Shown in pieces: positions 1 to 9,296 of a stretch of DNA of 64,000 nucleotides. How positions within the stretch are numbered: the stretch's first letter is position 1; every line of letters starts with the position of its first letter. A program made the position numbers and the translations under genes. The stretch comes from Bermanella sp044597725 (GTDB lineage: Bacteria > Pseudomonadota > Gammaproteobacteria > Pseudomonadales > Oceanobacteraceae), in the NCBI RefSeq assembly GCF_044597725.1, contig NZ_CP139003.1:3410001-3474000 (forward strand). The letters are read 5' to 3'. The notes under the pieces are model-generated. The model was given only the letters and a program-made list of their open reading frames with translations, searched no databases and was not told the origin of the DNA.

Positions 1-2
1 CG

Positions 3-578
3 GTGGTTTTTCAGAACCATTCACTTTTACCTTGGCTTACTGCCTATGAAAATGTTGAACTCGCTGTCAAGCAGGTATTTAAGCGCAAAATAAGCAAAGC
101 GGAAATGCAAGACTGGATTACATACAATTTAAAATTGGTACATATGGAACATGCCATGCACAAAAAGCCACATGAAATTTCTGGCGGTATGAAACAACGT
201 GTGGGTATTGCCCGCGCATTAGCAATGGAGCCAACAGTCCTATTAATGGATGAACCATTTGGCGCCTTAGACGCATTAACACGATCTCATCTTCAGGATT
301 CATTAATGGAAATACAGCAAGAGCTTAACAACTCGGTGATTATGATTACCCATGATGTAGATGAAGCTGTATTACTTTCCGATCGTATTGTAATGATGAC
401 AAACGGCCCAAGTGCAGAAATAGGCGAAATACTCGACATACATTTAGAGCGACCTCGTAATCGTCTTCAATTAGCGAATGACAAACGCTACAACGAATAT
501 CGAAGTAATATTTTAACATTCCTACATGAACGTCATAAACTGAGCCCTGGCAGCACTAAACAATCTGCAACTGCCTAA
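3..578 (+). CDS. nrtD: Nitrate/taurine-type ABC transporter ATP-binding protein (NrtD/NasD-like), 5' truncated by the window edge
   Basis: This is the C-terminal 191 residues of an ABC ATPase that would power uptake of nitrate or a similar anion at the inner membrane. The visible part begins at the Q-loop (VFQNHSLLPW), followed by the signature SGGMKQR near residue 61, Walker B LLMDEPFGALD near residue 80 and the H-loop ITHD near residue 115. The tail after the H-loop (VMMTNGPSAEIGEIL, then LERPRNR) matches the nitrate branch of the family better than the taurine or sulfonate branches. Walker A and the true start lie left of the window, so the GTG at position 3 is only the first in-frame codon. 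It converges on recJ with a 23-bp overlap of the two 3' ends. The family call is strong; the nitrate substrate is an inference from the C-terminal tail. Confidence 0.85.
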   Translation: MVFQNHSLLPWLTAYENVELAVKQVFKRKISKAEMQDWITYNLKLVHMEHAMHKKPHEISGGMKQRVGIARALAMEPTVLLMDEPFGALDALTRSHLQDSLMEIQQELNNSVIMITHDVDEAVLLSDRIVMMTNGPSAEIGEILDIHLERPRNRLQLANDKRYNEYRSNILTFLHERHKLSPGSTKQSATA

Positions 579-2298
579 CCATAAGTTGCAGGCTTTCTTT
601 GCCGCGGTATTCATTTACATCCATGTCATAAACAATATGCACTCGGCTTAGGCTTTGAAAGTCATTAGCCGAGTATCCATGACGCTCTATGGAAAACAAG
701 ATTGCATCCACATAATGCCGCGACCCCGTTACAACCAGTGTCAGTTTTAGATGGTTTTTCTCACTACCTAATAAACGATGCTGAACAACATTGAACTCAC
801 CATCAAATACTGGTTCAGGAAAATTCTGCCCCCAAGGAGCAACAAACCTTAATTGTCGTGCCGTCTCAATGGTGTATTCATGTACTTGAGGTTCACCATC
901 ACTTACTACTTGGTTAACCAATAAATCACTCGATAACTGTTCAGCTGCAACGCGTTCAAACTCTCGAGTAAATTCTGCTAGATGTTTTTGTTTAATGGAT
1001 AACCCTGCCGCCATGGCATGTCCGCCAAATTTTTGTAGCACATGGGGAATCCGCTTTGCTACCAAATCAAGTGCATCACGCATATGAAAACCAGGAATAG
1101 AACGGCCACTGCCTTTAATATCAAAGTCACCACTCACTCTGGTACTATCATCAACATCGTCACTGGCTGGGGCGAACGCAATTACTGGTCGATATTGTTT
1201 CTCTTTAATACGTGATGCCAATAACCCCACAACACCTTGATGCCATTGTGGCTCATATAAGCAAAGCGCCGCTTTGGGCGTTTTTTCTAAGTTTAATTTA
1301 TCCAGCATGAGCAATGCTTCTTTTTGCATTTGCCCTTCTACTGCTTTTCGATCCTGATTAAGTTCATCAAGTGTTTCTGCTATGTGAATGGCTCGGACTG
1401 GCTCATGGGCAAGCAAACATTCAATCCCAATACTCATATCATCCATACGACCCGCTGCATTTATGCGAGGACCTAAAGCAAAACCAAAGTCTTTACTGGT
1501 TAACAATGGGGCTTGGCGCTTGGCTACTTGTAATAGTGCTTGTATCCCTGGTCGGCCATACCCTGCTCTAATGCGGCGTAAGCCTTGCTCCACCAAAATG
1601 CGATTGTTTTCATCCAACGGTACAACATCGGCGACTGTGGCTAAAGCAACAAGGTCGAGATAATTTGCCATATTTAATGTTTTGGCATCGGCATAACCTT
1701 GTGCAATACGCTTCGCCCGCAATGCACACATAACATAAAATATAACCGCACAGCCGCACGCCGCTTTTGATGGGAACTCGCACCCGGGCTGATTGGGGTT
1801 AACAATGGCATCAGCACTGGGCAAGGTATCTGCTGCTAAGTGATGATCGGTGACAAGCACTTGCATACCAAGTGACTGAGCGTGCTCAACACCGTCAAAG
1901 CTGGCAATGCCATTATCCACCGTTACTAATAAATCAGGTTGAAATTCTTTATGGGCTAAATCGGCAATAGGTTTAGATAAACCATAACCAAATTCGAACC
2001 GATTAGGCACCAGATAGTGCACCCAAGCCGCCCCCATTTGACGCAAAGCATCAATGGCCAATGCCGTACTGGTGGCACCATCGGCATCAAAATCCCCCAC
2101 AATTAAAATTCGTTTATTTTGTTTTATGGCAGTATTTAGTAATTCAACGGCTTTATCAATACCTTTTAAACTGCGGTAATCGGCGAGCTCTTTTAAAGAA
2201 AAATCCAACTGTTCTTGGCTTAAACCACGGCTTTTAAGAATACGCTGAACAATGGGGAGGGATGAATCGGCTTCGCGTCGACTGATTTGCAAATTCAT
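556..2298 (-). CDS. recJ: Single-stranded-DNA-specific exonuclease RecJ
   Basis: RecJ degrades single-stranded DNA 5'-3' in recombination and mismatch repair in the cytoplasm. The 580-residue length is normal for the family. The DHH phosphoesterase core is intact: VGDFDADGATS (motif I, residues 67-77), TVDNG near 126, and the name-giving DHH triad at 151-153. The C-terminal DHHA1 domain carries GGHAMAAG near residue 425, followed by the OB-fold nucleic-acid-binding region. It lies just downstream of thrC on the same strand, a gene order (hom-thrC-recJ, with dsbC before hom) that I recall from many gammaproteobacteria. The start is ATG at 2298. Confidence 0.97.
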   Translation of the reverse strand: MNLQISRREADSSLPIVQRILKSRGLSQEQLDFSLKELADYRSLKGIDKAVELLNTAIKQNKRILIVGDFDADGATSTALAIDALRQMGAAWVHYLVPNRFEFGYGLSKPIADLAHKEFQPDLLVTVDNGIASFDGVEHAQSLGMQVLVTDHHLAADTLPSADAIVNPNQPGCEFPSKAACGCAVIFYVMCALRAKRIAQGYADAKTLNMANYLDLVALATVADVVPLDENNRILVEQGLRRIRAGYGRPGIQALLQVAKRQAPLLTSKDFGFALGPRINAAGRMDDMSIGIECLLAHEPVRAIHIAETLDELNQDRKAVEGQMQKEALLMLDKLNLEKTPKAALCLYEPQWHQGVVGLLASRIKEKQYRPVIAFAPASDDVDDSTRVSGDFDIKGSGRSIPGFHMRDALDLVAKRIPHVLQKFGGHAMAAGLSIKQKHLAEFTREFERVAAEQLSSDLLVNQVVSDGEPQVHEYTIETARQLRFVAPWGQNFPEPVFDGEFNVVQHRLLGSEKNHLKLTLVVTGSRHYVDAILFSIERHGYSANDFQSLSRVHIVYDMDVNEYRGKESLQLMVRQLQIV

Positions 2299-2337
2299 GA
2301 GAGACCTTAAGGTTAGTTTGCAAAAACAGGAAACACA

Positions 2338-2355
2338 CGCCGCCAGCAGGCGGCG
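2338..2355. other. GC-rich hairpin between thrC and recJ
   Basis: CGCCGCC and GGCGGCG are 7-bp perfect arms around an AGCA loop, 10 bp after the thrC stop codon. No U-run follows on either strand, so it is not a standard intrinsic terminator. It could stabilise the thrC 3' end or separate thrC from recJ expression. Confidence 0.45.
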
Positions 2356-2364
2356 AGGCTTGAA

Positions 2365-3768
2365 TTAAGAAAAGGCTTTTTGAGCAATGAATGCTTGGAC
2401 TTCTTTTAAGTCTGCCTTCAAAACATGAAAACGCTCTTCTCGGTCCATCAAGTCGGTTAAATGATGTGGTAGTTCAGGCATGGTAAAGCCAGCCTGTTTT
2501 ACCGCATCTTCAAATTTAACCGGGTGTGCTGTGCCCAATGTGATCATAGGGATATGTGGGTTACGGCGTGTTTCTCGCGCCGCTTTTACACCAATGGCAG
2601 TATGTGGATCTAACAAATACCCAGTTTCTTCGAATACTGTTTGCATGGTTTCAACGGTTTGAGTTTCATCACATGCATAACTATCAAATATCTGGCGCGC
2701 TTTTGCTAGTTTGTCTTCTTGCAAAGAAACACCGTCTTCTTTTGCTGTCATACGTGCCATTAAATTCGCTAGCACCTTGCCATCACGATCGTATAGATCA
2801 AACAGTAAACGTTCAAAGTTAGACGAAACTGCAATATCCATAGATGGAGTAATAGTATGTTTAAGAGGACGCACTTCGTATTGATTTTGGCTCATTAAAC
2901 GATGTAATACATCATTACTATTGGTTGCAATCACAAGCTGCTCAATGGGCAAGCCCATTTTCTTCGCCATGTAACCTGCAAAAATATCACCAAAATTACC
3001 TGTTGGTACAGAGTAAGCCATGGGACGTAATGGCCCACCTAAGTTCAACGCAGAGTAAAAATAATAAACAATTTGCGACATAATACGCGCCCAGTTAATA
3101 CTGTTTACCGCTACTAACTTACGCTCGCCTTTTAAGAAACTTTGATCACCAAAGCTGGCTTTAACCATATCTTGTGCTTGGTCAAAGTTACCTTCGATGG
3201 CGATATTATAAATATTATCGCCTTTTACCGTGGTCATTTGACGGCGCTGCACTTCCGATACTTTGCCGTGGGGATGCAGAATAAAGATATCCACATTACG
3301 ACATGCTTTTGTACCTTCAATCGCCGCACTACCTGTATCGCCAGATGTTGCACCCATAATCACGACTTTTTCGTGACGACGTTCTAGGATGTAATCGAGT
3401 AAACGACCTAGGGTTTGTAATGCAAAGTCTTTGAAGGCCAAGGTTGGCCCATGGAATAATTCTAATACATATTCGTTATGATCAATTTGCTGCAAGGGTG
3501 CAACGGCTTTATGACCAAACCCACCGTAAACTTCTTCAAGAATTTTCTTTAAGTCGGCGCTTTCTACACAGCCTTCTACAAAAGGAAAAATAATTTTATG
3601 AGCAAGATCGGTGTAAGAAAGGTCGCGCCACGAAGCAATCTCTTCAAGGCTGTATTGCGGTACATCTTTAGGAACATATAAGCCACCGTCCGATGCTAAA
3701 CCTGTTAATAGTACTTCCTCGAAGCTAAGCTCTGGGGCATTACCGCGCGTAGAAATGTATTTCATCAT
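2365..3768 (-). CDS. thrC: Threonine synthase
   Basis: ThrC converts O-phospho-homoserine to threonine using pyridoxal phosphate, the last step of threonine synthesis. The 467-residue length fits the long class of threonine synthases. The PLP-binding lysine is K113 in the motif HGPTLAFKDFALQ. The PLP-phosphate site is visible as MGATSGDTGSAA near residue 138 and the N-terminal block as SDGGLYVP near residue 27. It follows homoserine dehydrogenase on the same strand after an 88-bp gap, so the two genes make homoserine and then threonine. Two consecutive ATG codons open the frame; either could be used. Confidence 0.97.
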   Translation of the reverse strand: MMKYISTRGNAPELSFEEVLLTGLASDGGLYVPKDVPQYSLEEIASWRDLSYTDLAHKIIFPFVEGCVESADLKKILEEVYGGFGHKAVAPLQQIDHNEYVLELFHGPTLAFKDFALQTLGRLLDYILERRHEKVVIMGATSGDTGSAAIEGTKACRNVDIFILHPHGKVSEVQRRQMTTVKGDNIYNIAIEGNFDQAQDMVKASFGDQSFLKGERKLVAVNSINWARIMSQIVYYFYSALNLGGPLRPMAYSVPTGNFGDIFAGYMAKKMGLPIEQLVIATNSNDVLHRLMSQNQYEVRPLKHTITPSMDIAVSSNFERLLFDLYDRDGKVLANLMARMTAKEDGVSLQEDKLAKARQIFDSYACDETQTVETMQTVFEETGYLLDPHTAIGVKAARETRRNPHIPMITLGTAHPVKFEDAVKQAGFTMPELPHHLTDLMDREERFHVLKADLKEVQAFIAQKAFS

Positions 3769-3820
3769 GATGTTTTACCCTGTTTTTACAGGCTCGTTAT
3801 TTCATTAAACAAGTAGAGGT

Positions 3821-3846
3821 CGGGGCCGCCCTTGGCCCCGTTTTTT
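3821..3846 (+). terminator. Hairpin plus T6 between hom and thrC, oriented against the operon
   Basis: CGGGGCC and GGCCCCG form a 7-bp G+C-rich stem with a 6-nt loop, followed directly by six T on the plus strand. It has the form of a rho-independent terminator for rightward transcription, but both neighbouring genes are leftward. In the hom-thrC transcript the hairpin is preceded by A6 and lacks a U-tract, so it should not stop the operon. It may block antisense transcription into hom or modulate the hom:thrC ratio. Confidence 0.55.
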
Positions 3847-3856
3847 ATCTGCACTA

Positions 3857-5137
3857 CTAGTGCAAGTGTTCAACGCGTATCTTGGTGACACTGCCGTTAA
3901 TATCGCCATAGCCTTCGATTTCAGAAATAGCCTGGTCCATTACTTTTTCTTTCACTTCGTGAATAAGCATAATGATTGGCACTAGGATTTCCCCTTCGGC
4001 CGGCTCTTTTTGAATAATGGCTTCGATATTAATACCGTGCTTACTTAAGATGGTCGCAACACGAGCCATAACACCTGCTTTATCAAGTGCTTGCATACGC
4101 AAGTAATAACCAGTTTCCACTTCTTCGATAGGAAGCACTCGGATATCTTCTAATTGATTGAATGCTAATGCTTCGACTTTTACGCCGCGCGCTATATCAA
4201 TAATATCCGCAACCACAGCAGAAGCCGTTGGTCCGGCACCGGCACCAGGGCCACAGAATAAGGTATCGTGAACAGCATTACCTTTAACCGCCACCGCGTT
4301 CATAACGCCGTCTACTTTCGCAATCATATTATTAAGTGGAATCAGCGTAGGGTGCACTCGTAAATCAATGCCCGCTTCGGTACGAGCGCTAATGCCTAAA
4401 TGCTTAATGCGGTAACCAAGCTCTTCGGCATATTCCACATCTTCGCGAGTGATTTTACTAATGCCTTCGGTAAAGCAGTTTTCAAATTGCAAAGGTATAC
4501 CGTAGGCAATAGACGATAGAATAGTCAGTTTATGGGCGGCATCAATACCTTCCACATCAAAGGTAGGATCGGCTTCGGCAAAGCCCAGTGCTTGCGCTTC
4601 TTGTAATACGTCTTCGAAATCGCGACCTTTGTCACCCATTTCGGTCAGAATAAAGTTGCCAGTACCATTAATAATGCCCGCTACACGCTCAATATGGTTG
4701 GCTGCTAGGCCTTCACGAATGGCTTTGATAACAGGAATACCACCAGCAATACCTGCTTCGTATCCAACGGTTACACCCGCTTCTTTGGCCGCTACAAAAA
4801 TTTCAGCACCATGTACTGCAATTAACGCTTTGTTAGCAGTAACCACGTGTTTACCATTCTTAATAGCAGTAAGTACTAACTCACGAGCTACGTCATAGCC
4901 GCCAATTAATTCCACCACTACGTCAATATCTGGGTTGTTGGCAACGGTAAAAATATCGTCAACAATATCAACATCGCCCGTTTCGCAGGCGGGGTTAGGA
5001 CGGCGAGTACCAATTTGCTGAACCACAATCTCACGTCCGGCACGACGTGCAATGTCTTGTGCGTTGTCTTTTAACACATTGAAGGTTCCGCCACCGACGG
5101 TACCAAGGCCACATATTCCTACTTTTAGCGGTTTCAC
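3857..5137 (-). CDS. hom: Homoserine dehydrogenase with C-terminal ACT domain
   Basis: The enzyme reduces aspartate semialdehyde to homoserine with NAD(P)H, the branch point to threonine and methionine. At 426 residues it is the monofunctional form, not fused to aspartokinase. The N-terminal nucleotide site GICGLGTVGGGT is at residues 8-19. The catalytic domain contains the conserved INGTGNFILTEM stretch near residue 156 and FCGPGAGAGPTASAV near 294. The last 75 residues, beginning near YYLRMQALDKAGVMA, form an ACT domain, which in this family mediates threonine feedback. The start is GTG, with GGAG about 10 bases upstream. thrC follows downstream. Confidence 0.97.
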   Translation of the reverse strand: MKPLKVGICGLGTVGGGTFNVLKDNAQDIARRAGREIVVQQIGTRRPNPACETGDVDIVDDIFTVANNPDIDVVVELIGGYDVARELVLTAIKNGKHVVTANKALIAVHGAEIFVAAKEAGVTVGYEAGIAGGIPVIKAIREGLAANHIERVAGIINGTGNFILTEMGDKGRDFEDVLQEAQALGFAEADPTFDVEGIDAAHKLTILSSIAYGIPLQFENCFTEGISKITREDVEYAEELGYRIKHLGISARTEAGIDLRVHPTLIPLNNMIAKVDGVMNAVAVKGNAVHDTLFCGPGAGAGPTASAVVADIIDIARGVKVEALAFNQLEDIRVLPIEEVETGYYLRMQALDKAGVMARVATILSKHGINIEAIIQKEPAEGEILVPIIMLIHEVKEKVMDQAISEIEGYGDINGSVTKIRVEHLH

Positions 5138-5269
5138 TGCTGGGACTCCGTTTTATTATTGGCCTAGCCTCCATCTTTGGGCTAGGAAGGCAAAATTTTG
5201 GTGGGTAAATGTACCACAATAGAAGGCTTTCAGGCAGTGGCTAAGAGGAAATTTAGGCAGAAACAGGGA

Positions 5270-5291
5270 TTATCCGCCCAAGGGCGGATAA
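5270..5291. other. Strong 10-bp inverted repeat between dsbC and hom
   Basis: TTATCCGCCC and GGGCGGATAA are perfect arms separated by AA, so the RNA would fold with an effective 9-bp stem and a 4-nt loop. It lies 28 bp beyond the dsbC stop and about 130 bp before hom. There is no U-tract on either strand. It could be an mRNA 3'-end stabiliser for dsbC or a protein-binding palindrome. Confidence 0.45.
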
Positions 5292-5318
5292 AAGCATAGA
5301 CTTGCGTGGCGACAGGTA

Positions 5319-6092
5319 TTATAGCCCGAGTTTTTCCGCGAGCTGCTCGGCAGGCATGTAGCCAGGAAGCATTTCGCCATTGTCGAGAATAATGGCCGGA
5401 GTGCCGCGAACGCCAAATTGCTCGCCGAGGGCAAGGTGCGACTCGATAGGGGCTTTGCAGTCAAGATTTTCTTTAATAAAGCCAGTGGCTTTGGCTTTAG
5501 TCATGGCCGCTGCCTGATCTTTATCACACCAAACACTTTTCAGCTTTTTATACGACCCAGTATATTCTGTGCGCGCACGGTCGGCATATACACCAGCACG
5601 GGGATAAGCCAAGTAGCGTACCGTGATACCTAGTTCATTTAGTTTAGGTACTTCTCTGTGCAGTTTACGACAGTAGCCACAATCAACGTCGGTAAATACA
5701 CTGATCTTGGCCTTTTCTACGCCATTGCTGGGAAAAACCACCAGCTCTTTAGGGTCTAGTTGATCAAGCAACTCTTGGCGCTTGCCATCTTGGCGCTTAG
5801 CGGTAAGGTTTTCTAATCCCTCTTCTTGGGCATGGAACAACGAGCCATATACAAAATACTCACCATCTGGCGTGGCATACAGCACATCACCTGAGGTTAG
5901 TTCTACCTCGTATAAACCTTGGCTCCCGATTTGTGTTGCACTTTGCACAATTAGGTTAGGCTGAGCGGAGCGAAGGGACTCACCAATGATTTCTTCTGCG
6001 GTTTTTTGAGCATGGGCAGATGGGATAATAACTGCTGCGCTGAGTGTTAGGATGGTTAAACCCTGCCAAGCACTCTTGATACATTTAAGCAT
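5319..6092 (-). CDS. dsbC: Thiol:disulfide interchange protein DsbC
   Basis: DsbC is the periplasmic protein disulfide isomerase that corrects wrong disulfides in exported proteins. A Sec signal peptide covers about residues 1-28 (ending SAHAQ). Residues 35-95 form the dimerisation domain. The thioredoxin-fold domain holds the active-site CGYC at 138-141 and a cis-proline loop GVRGTPAI near 231. Two further cysteines (in VWCDK and LDCK) match the structural disulfide of the family. The 257-residue length is close to E. coli DsbC with a longer leader. It is upstream of hom on the same strand with a 181-bp gap, so co-transcription is possible but not certain. Confidence 0.96.
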   Translation of the reverse strand: MLKCIKSAWQGLTILTLSAAVIIPSAHAQKTAEEIIGESLRSAQPNLIVQSATQIGSQGLYEVELTSGDVLYATPDGEYFVYGSLFHAQEEGLENLTAKRQDGKRQELLDQLDPKELVVFPSNGVEKAKISVFTDVDCGYCRKLHREVPKLNELGITVRYLAYPRAGVYADRARTEYTGSYKKLKSVWCDKDQAAAMTKAKATGFIKENLDCKAPIESHLALGEQFGVRGTPAIILDNGEMLPGYMPAEQLAEKLGL

Positions 6093-6228
6093 AAGGATTC
6101 TCTAAGTTCTTAGTCGACAACAGGATTAGAACATTGATTGTAGGTGAAGTTCCAGAGCAGAATAAGCAATTATGAGGATTCTGCCCCGAACTGGCCAATT
6201 GAAGTAAAATGTATGCCAAGCAACAGAT

Positions 6229-6540
6229 CTAGTACTTTTCACCTTCACGAAACTTTAATAAGCCATAGGTTAGCCCCAACAGGGCGATGACCGCATTAAG
6301 CAAAATGGCGGCAGTAAGCTGTTTTTGCTGGGCAGGAGTTTGGTCGTAGCCGATAAGGGATCCAATGAAGTATGCCGCACCCGAGCAAAAAAAGGCGACC
6401 AAAATCATTACAATAAGATAATAACCTCGGCCATCATCCAATTTCATTTTATGCTGTAGAATTTGTTGCGAGAAGAAATAATACGCCAGCACACAAAGGC
6501 CAATTGTCACTAAAAGGCTTAATATTAAGTAGAGAATCAT
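6229..6540 (-). CDS. Small membrane protein of unknown function (103 aa)
   Basis: I do not recognise a family. The protein has three hydrophobic segments: about residues 1-26, 41-66 and 77-96, joined by a short basic/polar linker (HKMKLDDGRG) and an acidic/glutamine-rich one (YDQTPAQQKQL). It ends in a charged tail, FREGEKY. This topology suggests an inner-membrane protein with the C-terminus in the cytoplasm. It lies between prfC and dsbC on the same strand, 72 bp downstream of prfC's stop, and might share its transcript. Codon use looks ordinary for the window. Confidence 0.75.
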   Translation of the reverse strand: MILYLILSLLVTIGLCVLAYYFFSQQILQHKMKLDDGRGYYLIVMILVAFFCSGAAYFIGSLIGYDQTPAQQKQLTAAILLNAVIALLGLTYGLLKFREGEKY

Positions 6541-6612
6541 CCTTCACCCTCAAAAAATAGCACGTTAATATTAAGCCTAATACAATTTTAACAGGTCACA
6601 AGTTTTAAACGC

Positions 6613-8199
6613 TTAATGCTCCCGCGTAGAGCGGAAGTTAACGTCTGGGTAGCGTTCTTGAGATAGCGACAAATTAACCATCGTAGGTGCGATATAGGTA
6701 AGATTATCGCCACCATCTAATGCCAAGTTATCATAGGCTTTCTTTTCAAACTCAGCCATTTTTTGCTTATCGGCACTGTCTACCCAACGTGCGGTTGCCA
6801 CACTAATGGGTTCGTAGATAGCTTCCACTTTATATTCGTCTTTTAAACGCTGTGCCACAACATCAAACTGTAGCGAACCCACGGCGCCTACGATTAAATC
6901 ATTGTTCTTAAGTGGTCGAAATACCTGCACCGCCCCTTCTTCAGAGAGCTGAATTATACCCTTAAGCAGCTGCTTTTGCTTAAGCGGATCTTTCAAGCGG
7001 ATGCGCTTGAACAGTTCGGGGGCAAAGTGAGGAATCCCGGTAAACTTGAGATCTTCCCCTTGCGTAAAGGTATCACCAATTTGGATCGAACCATGGTTAT
7101 GTAAGCCGATAATATCACCGGCCGTGGCTTCATCCACGGCTTCACGATCACCCGCCATGAAGGTAAGAGCGTCACTAAAGCGAATATCTTTACCAATACG
7201 CACATGCTTGGCTTTCATACCCTTTTGGTAGGTACCCGAAACAATACGTAAAAAGGCAATTCGGTCACGGTGCTGAGGATCCATATTGGCTTGAATTTTA
7301 AACACAAAGCCCGAGAATTTTTCCTCGCTTGGCTCAACTGTGCGATCGTGGGTCTCGCGCCCCTTAGGAGCTGGCGCCCAACGGGTTAAACCATCAAGCA
7401 TGTGATCAACCCCAAAGTTACCTAAAGCCGTACCAAAATAAACCGGTGACAGCTCGCCACTTAAGAACATGTCTAAATCAAACTCATGGCTAGCACCTTT
7501 CACTAGCTCAATTTCATCACGAAACTCATCGGCATAGGTACCAATCGCTTGGTCTAATTCTGGGTTATCAATCCCTTTAATGGTACGACGCTCTTGAATG
7601 GTGTGACCCTGACCTGTGCTGTACAGAATAACTTCGTCAGTATAAAGGTTATACACCCCTTTAAATTCTTTACCCATACCAATGGGCCAGGTAATGGGCG
7701 CACAGGCAATTTTAAGAATATCTTCCACTTCATCCATTAACTCAATTGGGTCGCGAGTATCGCGGTCGAGTTTGTTCATAAAGGTAATAATGGGGGTATC
7801 ACGCAGACGCGTTACCTCCATCAATTTGATGGTTCGTTCCTCAACCCCTTTTGCCGCATCAATCACCATAAGGCAGGAATCCACTGCCGTTAAGGTACGA
7901 TAGGTATCTTCCGAGAAGTCTTCGTGCCCTGGGGTATCCAATAAATTAACTAAACAATCGTTATACGGGAACTGCATCACCGATGTGGTTACGGAGATAC
8001 CACGGTCTTTTTCCATCTGCATCCAATCAGATTTGGCATGCTGGCCTGACTTTTTGCCTTTTACCGTACCTGCTTGCTGGATAGCGTTGCCGAATAAAAG
8101 CACTTTTTCGGTGATGGTGGTTTTACCCGCATCCGGGTGGGAGATGATAGCGAAGGTGCGTCGCTTGTTGATTTCGTTGCCTAAATTGCTACCACTCAT
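6613..8199 (-). CDS. prfC: Peptide chain release factor 3
   Basis: RF3 is a translational GTPase that removes RF1/RF2 from the ribosome after peptide release. All G motifs are visible: P-loop SHPDAGKTT (residues 20-28), DRGISVTTS near 65, DTPGHEDF (88-95) and the NKLD guanine-specificity motif (142-145). Domains II and III follow, with the conserved FGTALGNFGVD insert near residue 256. The 528-residue length matches the family. The gene stands alone, with its start ATG at 8199 and a 163-bp gap to the upstream toxin gene. Confidence 0.98.
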   Translation of the reverse strand: MSGSNLGNEINKRRTFAIISHPDAGKTTITEKVLLFGNAIQQAGTVKGKKSGQHAKSDWMQMEKDRGISVTTSVMQFPYNDCLVNLLDTPGHEDFSEDTYRTLTAVDSCLMVIDAAKGVEERTIKLMEVTRLRDTPIITFMNKLDRDTRDPIELMDEVEDILKIACAPITWPIGMGKEFKGVYNLYTDEVILYSTGQGHTIQERRTIKGIDNPELDQAIGTYADEFRDEIELVKGASHEFDLDMFLSGELSPVYFGTALGNFGVDHMLDGLTRWAPAPKGRETHDRTVEPSEEKFSGFVFKIQANMDPQHRDRIAFLRIVSGTYQKGMKAKHVRIGKDIRFSDALTFMAGDREAVDEATAGDIIGLHNHGSIQIGDTFTQGEDLKFTGIPHFAPELFKRIRLKDPLKQKQLLKGIIQLSEEGAVQVFRPLKNNDLIVGAVGSLQFDVVAQRLKDEYKVEAIYEPISVATARWVDSADKQKMAEFEKKAYDNLALDGGDNLTYIAPTMVNLSLSQERYPDVNFRSTREH

Positions 8200-8361
8200 A
8201 CCTGTAAAACCCTTAATTGTACGTAAGTTTGCACTTGCTCGTAACGAAGCCCTCTTGGGGCGGAAAAACGGCTATTGTAGCAAAGAATGAACACGCTATG
8301 AATTGCCGTTATCAATCAACCTATACATAATGATTGGGCTAGCTTGGGAAATAAAGGTGAA

Positions 8362-9276
8362 TCATACACCGAGTACTTCTTTTAGTTTTTCTAACGCCCG
8401 CTTATGTTTTTCATCTGGCATTTTTTCCAGATTAATCTGTTTCCATTTAATGGCGGGAAGCTCACTGACTCCGTTTAAGTTAAGTAGTGGCCAGTCGGGC
8501 TTACGACTTTTAAACGACAGTAAAAACGCTCTTTCACGATCGGTTAATCCTTTATGAATAAACTGTAGCAAGCTCTCTCTAACAGCTTCCAGTTCCTCTA
8601 AAGGAACATCTATCTCGGCCATGTTGGCAAATTCACCTGCATAAATGGCCGAAATATCCTTAAACTGTGGCCTGAGCAATTCAGCCATTGGCCTATTATG
8701 ACTTAACAGATAGACAAGTAATGCTTTGCGAATCTCATCCGTAAGCCCTTCATTCTCCAAAAGCCACTTAACATCAAATAAGTCTCTTGGATGCTGCCTA
8801 TCCAATGCAGCACATATTTTTCCAGCATAAAGATCTGCTAGAGCAACAACAGGTACCTCAACATAACCAAATTCATCTTCTACGGCGGCGCACACCTCCA
8901 TCAGCTTCGGCTCATAAACAGTACCACGCAGTACTGGTGATAACTCCACCTTGATCTGCACACCATGACGGGCAACAATTAACCTCAACGCATCGTGTTT
9001 TGACTTATAAGCTTCAGTTAACTCGATGTCTTTAAACGCAGCTTTTAAATCAATGCTAATAGCATCAAGCCCATTACAAATTTCCTGCAAGGCAGCATCA
9101 CGGTTTTTCATGGGTAGATAAACCAAATCGATATCAACCGACAAGCGCGGAAATTCTCTGACAAAGAGATTGATTGCCGTGCCACCTTTGAGCGCAAAAC
9201 ACTCCTGCTTAGCAACAAAAGGCAACACCTGAATCAAAAGCTGCACTTGTTTGTAATAAATACTGTTTCTATTCAT
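8362..9276 (-). CDS. abiEii: AbiEii/AbiGii-family nucleotidyltransferase toxin (type IV toxin-antitoxin)
   Basis: The family comprises nucleotidyltransferase-like toxins that inhibit growth, often as an abortive-infection phage defence. The four conserved blocks are present: ALKGGTAINLF (residues 28-38), SVDIDLVYLP (46-55, catalytic Asp48 and Asp50), KVELSP near residue 109, and the long block DLYAGKICAALDRQ followed by HPRDLFDVKWLL near residue 150. The 304-residue length is typical. The antitoxin gene lies 20 bp upstream on the same strand, the usual AbiEi-AbiEii order. Nothing suggests truncation. The target of the toxin cannot be read from sequence. Confidence 0.92.
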   Translation of the reverse strand: MNRNSIYYKQVQLLIQVLPFVAKQECFALKGGTAINLFVREFPRLSVDIDLVYLPMKNRDAALQEICNGLDAISIDLKAAFKDIELTEAYKSKHDALRLIVARHGVQIKVELSPVLRGTVYEPKLMEVCAAVEDEFGYVEVPVVALADLYAGKICAALDRQHPRDLFDVKWLLENEGLTDEIRKALLVYLLSHNRPMAELLRPQFKDISAIYAGEFANMAEIDVPLEELEAVRESLLQFIHKGLTDRERAFLLSFKSRKPDWPLLNLNGVSELPAIKWKQINLEKMPDEKHKRALEKLKEVLGV

Positions 9277-9296
9277 CCCTGAACTTATCCTTTACT

